From assembly GCA_002368175.1 (NCBI GenBank), contig AP018172.1, positions 5,211,001-5,275,000 on the forward strand: a stretch of DNA of 64,000 nucleotides. Direction: 5' to 3'. A program made the translations under genes and the position numbers. The notes under the pieces were generated by a model. The model worked only from the letters and a program-made list of their open reading frames with translations. It was not told the DNA's origin and did not search any database. The stretch comes from Calothrix sp. NIES-2098 (GTDB taxonomy: Bacteria > Cyanobacteriota > Cyanobacteriia > Cyanobacteriales > Nostocaceae). Below, piece by piece: positions 60,661 through 64,000 of the stretch (positions are counted from its first letter, which is position 1; each line of letters starts with the position of its first letter).

Positions 60661-63600
60661 ATGAGACTTTATTCGCGATTATTGCCCTATGGAGTGGCGA
60701 TTGGCTCAACTGCGATCGCTCTGTTGCTAAAACTTTCGCTAGAACGGCTGCTACCTGAAATTTTTGGTGGTTTTTTTTATATAGCAATCCTCATCAGTAC
60801 TTGGTATGGCGGTTCGCTTCCTGGGATAGTTACAGTTGTGCTTTCGGCACTAGCAATCGAATATTTCTTTCTCTACCCGCGATATCAATTTTGGCTATTT
60901 CAACCACAAAATGTATTGCAGTTAAGCGTTTTTTTACTGATTGCCTTAGTAATTAACCGACTCACCAGCAACTTTCTCAACAGCAAACAGAAAATTCTAC
61001 AACTCAACCAAAAATTAGCTCAAGAAAATGCCGAACAACTGCGGATGGCTCTAGGAGCGGCACAGATGGGGATGTGGGACTGGGATATGGTGACTGGAGA
61101 AATCAAATGGTCGCCAGAACACGAACAGTTATTTGGCATGGCTGTTGGGACTTTTGATGGTAAATACGAAACATTTGCGGCTTACTTGCATCCTGACGAT
61201 CGCGAGTCTGTAGATCGGGCAATACAACGAGCGCTAAAAACTCATAGCAGCTACCAGCACGAGTATCGGATTATTTGGGTAGATGGTAGCATCCACTGGC
61301 TCGAAGGGCGAGGACAGGCATTTTATGATGCAGCCGATCGGCCTGTACGCATGACAGGAACGATCGCGGCAATCGACCAGCACAAACAAACACAAGCAGC
61401 GCTACAACAGCAATTTGAACAACAACGTTTAGTGATGGAAATCACTCAGCGCATCCGGCGATCGCTCAATTTACCAGAGATCCTGCAAACCACCGTAGAT
61501 GAAGTCCGGCAGTTCCTGAATTGCGATCGCGTTATCATCTTCCAGTTTTCTGCTGACTGGAGTGGCACTGTGGTTGTCGAATCTGTGGGAGCCAACTGGA
61601 CAGCCATCTTATCTACTAATATCTACGATCCTTGCTTTAGCGAAAGCTACATACAACCATTTAAAGAAGGCTTAGTCACAGCGAAATCTGATATTTATCG
61701 TGCCGAAATTAACCCGTGTCATCTCGAACTGCTGGCCAATTTCCAGGTAAAGGCGAATCTGGCTGTTCCAATACTCAACAAAGATGAATTGTGGGGACTA
61801 CTGATTGCCCATCACTGCACAGATCCTTATGAGTGGCAATCCTCAGAAATTGAACTGCTGCGGCAGTTAGGAGCGCAGGTAAGCATTGCGATTCAGCAAG
61901 CAGATCTGTTTGCTCAGGTTCAGACTGAACTCAAAGAACGCCAACAAGCCCAAGAAGCCTTACAGCAGAGCGAACATCGATATCGCGCCTTAGTTCATGC
62001 TTCGGCTCAGATTGTCTGGCGCACTGATGCTGATGGCATGACGATAGTCGCTCCGGAGGTTTGGGAACAACTATCCGGACAATCCACAGCAGAAAGCTTG
62101 GGATTGGGTTGGCTGAATTTTGTTCACCCAGAAGATCGCGATCGCGCTTTGCAATGCTGGCAAGAATCTTACACAAATCTTACTTTGTTTGAAACTGAGT
62201 ATCGCCTGCGGATGAAAGATGGTAATTACCGCGATTTTGCCGTTCGAGGCTTGCCGATTCCGGATGCTGATGGCATTAGCGAGTGGATCGGCACTTGTAC
62301 AGATATTACCGAGCGCAAACAAGCCGAGAAAGAACTGAAACAAGCCAAAGAAGAGTTAGAGATCCGAGTTGCAGAGCGCACATTAGAATTGACAGAAGTA
62401 AACGATCGCCTGTTAGCAGTACTAATGCAACAACACCAGGCGCGTCAAGTGCTTGAGGAACAAGCGCAACTACTAGATTTGGCACACGACACCATTATCA
62501 CCCGCGACTTCAACGGGGCGATATCTTTTTGGAACAAGGGAGCCGAGCAGATGTACGGCTGGAAGAAAAGCGAAGCATTAGGGCAAATCTTGCATACGCT
62601 CTTGAAAACCCAATATCCTCAGCCGTTAGCAGAAATTGAAGCCGAACTGTTAGAAAAAGGTTATTGGGAAGGAGAACTAATTCATTTCTGCCGGGATGCT
62701 CAACCTATTAATTTAGCCAGCCGTTGGGTGTTACAAAAAGATTGTGCTGGTAGACCAATTAAGATCCTAGAAATCAACAATGATATTACCGAGCGTAAAC
62801 TTGCAGAAGCAGCTTTACAGCAATACGTACATGAAGTTGAGGATCTTTACAACAATGCACCCTGTGGTTATCACTCCCTAAATGCAGAGGGTAATTTAAT
62901 TCGGATTAACGACACAGAACTCAAGTGGCTAGGATATACCCGCGATGAAATTCTGCACAAGAATTTTTCAGATTTTGTCACCTCTGAAGCTAAACAGATT
63001 TTTCAGGAGAACTTTCCTAAATTAAAGCAGCAGGGTTGGCTGAATAATCTGGAGTTTGAGATTGTTAATAAAGATGGTAGAACGCGATGGGTTAGCTTAA
63101 ATGCTACAGCAATTAAAGATGAAGCAGGCAACTTTGTCATGAGCCGTTCAATGTTGTTTGATATTAGCCATCGCAAACAGGCAGAAAAAATGCTAGAGCT
63201 TCAGGCTGTAATAACTCGCAACATGGCCGAAGGCATTTGCTTAGTGAGAACCGATAATGCAGTTATTGTTTATGCCAATCCTAAATTTGAGCAGATGTTT
63301 GGCTATGACTCTGGCGAACTCAACGGACAGCATGTTTCGATATTGAACTATGCCCATGAATCGGTGACTGCGGAAGATGTCAATCAAGCCATTCGCTCTG
63401 CCGTTTTACAACAGGGTGAAGCTACCTATGAAGTCCATAATGTCAAAAAAGATGGTACGCCATTTTGGTGTAGTGCAACGACTTCTGTATTCAGCCATCC
63501 CGACTACGGCGATGTTTTAGTCGCGGTTCACCAAGATATCACTGAGCGCAAACGGATCGAAGATGCTTTACGCCAAAGCGAAGAAAAGTTTCGTCAACTG

Positions 63601-64000
63601 GCAGAAAACATCCAAGCAGTATTTTGGATGACAGATATTCACACTCGGCAAGTTCTCTACGTGAGCAAGGCTTATGAAACTATCTGGCAAAGAAGTTGCC
63701 AAAGCGTTTATCAGAATTTTTCTGATTGGTTAGATGCTATTCACCCAGACGATCGCTCTCGTGTCGATCTGGCATTTAGCCAACAGTTAAAAACAGGCCA
63801 ATCTGATACAAAATATCGCATCATTCGCCCTGATGGTTCCATGCGTTGGATTCGCGATCGCGCATTTCCGATCGAAAATGAACGAGGGGAAATAATTCGC
63901 GTTGGTGGGATTGCCGAAGACATTACTGAACTGCAAAAAGTTGAGCAAATCAAGAGTGAGTTTATCAGTATTGTCAGCCACGAACTCCGCACTCCTTTAA
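60661..64000 (+). CDS. Multi-PAS sensor histidine kinase with candidate cyanobacteriochrome GAF (3' end outside window)
   Basis: A frame of at least 1113 residues, open to the window edge. Residues 1-110 form a DUF4118/KdpD-like membrane region of about four helices. A PAS domain (about 135-240) precedes a GAF domain (about 262-420), followed by five PAS/PAC units (about 440-560, 605-715, 725-840, 845-965, 975-1090) and HisKA, with His1107 in SHELRTP. The ATPase domain lies beyond the window. The GAF holds D-P-C325-F and C353-H354, 28 residues apart, as in DXCF cyanobacteriochromes, so bilin binding is possible. ATG 60661 follows a GGAGAGG ribosome binding site. Confidence 0.88.
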   Translation, partial: MRLYSRLLPYGVAIGSTAIALLLKLSLERLLPEIFGGFFYIAILISTWYGGSLPGIVTVVLSALAIEYFFLYPRYQFWLFQPQNVLQLSVFLLIALVINRLTSNFLNSKQKILQLNQKLAQENAEQLRMALGAAQMGMWDWDMVTGEIKWSPEHEQLFGMAVGTFDGKYETFAAYLHPDDRESVDRAIQRALKTHSSYQHEYRIIWVDGSIHWLEGRGQAFYDAADRPVRMTGTIAAIDQHKQTQAALQQQFEQQRLVMEITQRIRRSLNLPEILQTTVDEVRQFLNCDRVIIFQFSADWSGTVVVESVGANWTAILSTNIYDPCFSESYIQPFKEGLVTAKSDIYRAEINPCHLELLANFQVKANLAVPILNKDELWGLLIAHHCTDPYEWQSSEIELLRQLGAQVSIAIQQADLFAQVQTELKERQQAQEALQQSEHRYRALVHASAQIVWRTDADGMTIVAPEVWEQLSGQSTAESLGLGWLNFVHPEDRDRALQCWQESYTNLTLFETEYRLRMKDGNYRDFAVRGLPIPDADGISEWIGTCTDITERKQAEKELKQAKEELEIRVAERTLELTEVNDRLLAVLMQQHQARQVLEEQAQLLDLAHDTIITRDFNGAISFWNKGAEQMYGWKKSEALGQILHTLLKTQYPQPLAEIEAELLEKGYWEGELIHFCRDAQPINLASRWVLQKDCAGRPIKILEINNDITERKLAEAALQQYVHEVEDLYNNAPCGYHSLNAEGNLIRINDTELKWLGYTRDEILHKNFSDFVTSEAKQIFQENFPKLKQQGWLNNLEFEIVNKDGRTRWVSLNATAIKDEAGNFVMSRSMLFDISHRKQAEKMLELQAVITRNMAEGICLVRTDNAVIVYANPKFEQMFGYDSGELNGQHVSILNYAHESVTAEDVNQAIRSAVLQQGEATYEVHNVKKDGTPFWCSATTSVFSHPDYGDVLVAVHQDITERKRIEDALRQSEEKFRQLAENIQAVFWMTDIHTRQVLYVSKAYETIWQRSCQSVYQNFSDWLDAIHPDDRSRVDLAFSQQLKTGQSDTKYRIIRPDGSMRWIRDRAFPIENERGEIIRVGGIAEDITELQKVEQIKSEFISIVSHELRTPL

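Overview
The window comes from a filamentous, heterocyst-forming (Nostocales-type) cyanobacterium. The evidence is the very frequent HIP1 octamer GCGATCGC, a plant-type ferredoxin PetF, a biliverdin reductase of the cyanobacterial BvdR type, a HetP-family heterocyst commitment protein, several large PAS/GAF histidine kinases, and the AT-rich short tandem repeats and GC-rich palindromes typical of this group. No rRNA, tRNA, CRISPR array or intact insertion sequence was recognised.

Layout. 0-4.5 kb: a minus-strand housekeeping block (ffh, rpsP, KH protein), then an aminopeptidase P and a small acidic lipoprotein. 4.6-8.5 kb: small genes, including an XRE regulator behind two operator-like palindromes, a degraded Rpn-family gene, a PhzF-like protein, a solitary DNA methyltransferase, a DUF4332 protein and a TetR regulator. 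8.8-12 kb: a pair of exported M16 peptidases, one with and one without the zinc motif. 12.2-17.9 kb: a gene-poor, AT-rich stretch with a parvulin-like protein, a hetP-family gene and the frameshifted C-terminus of an ABC exporter. 18-26.7 kb: a GH116 glycosidase, a Phd/RelE-type toxin-antitoxin pair, a 42-bp repeat array, an AraC-Ogt fusion, a Cache/HAMP histidine kinase and a TPR lipoprotein. 27-35.8 kb: a pentapeptide-repeat membrane protein, map with bvdR, petF, a SpoIID-like protein, the peroxide-defence pair srx-dps, and a protein joining an XRE-type HTH to a GrpE-like end. 36-46.7 kb: signalling genes (STAS protein, PP2C response regulator, Ser/Thr kinase, haem/HAMP protein, PhnD-like lipoprotein), KptA and an amino-acid permease. 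46.7-51.4 kb: an ECF sigma / anti-sigma / Spy-like / DUF1800 / DUF1501 cluster with an ECF-type promoter in front of the sigma gene. 51.5-64 kb: a 1959-residue kinase/AAA/GAF/PAS/histidine-kinase protein, a Uma2 protein, a PLP dehydratase, a 63-bp tandem repeat, an HD-domain protein, and a multi-PAS histidine kinase that runs off the window and carries a candidate DXCF cyanobacteriochrome GAF domain.

The most interesting items are the ECF module, which resembles CnrHYX and appears wired to DUF1800/DUF1501 exported proteins; the candidate photoreceptor kinase at the right edge; the decayed exporter/hetP/parvulin island; two distant arrays of one 42-bp repeat family; and a palindromic element read in frame inside an M16 gene. 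Many starts were moved downstream of the longest open frame where a better initiation codon or the family N-terminus argued for it; these choices are given in each entry.
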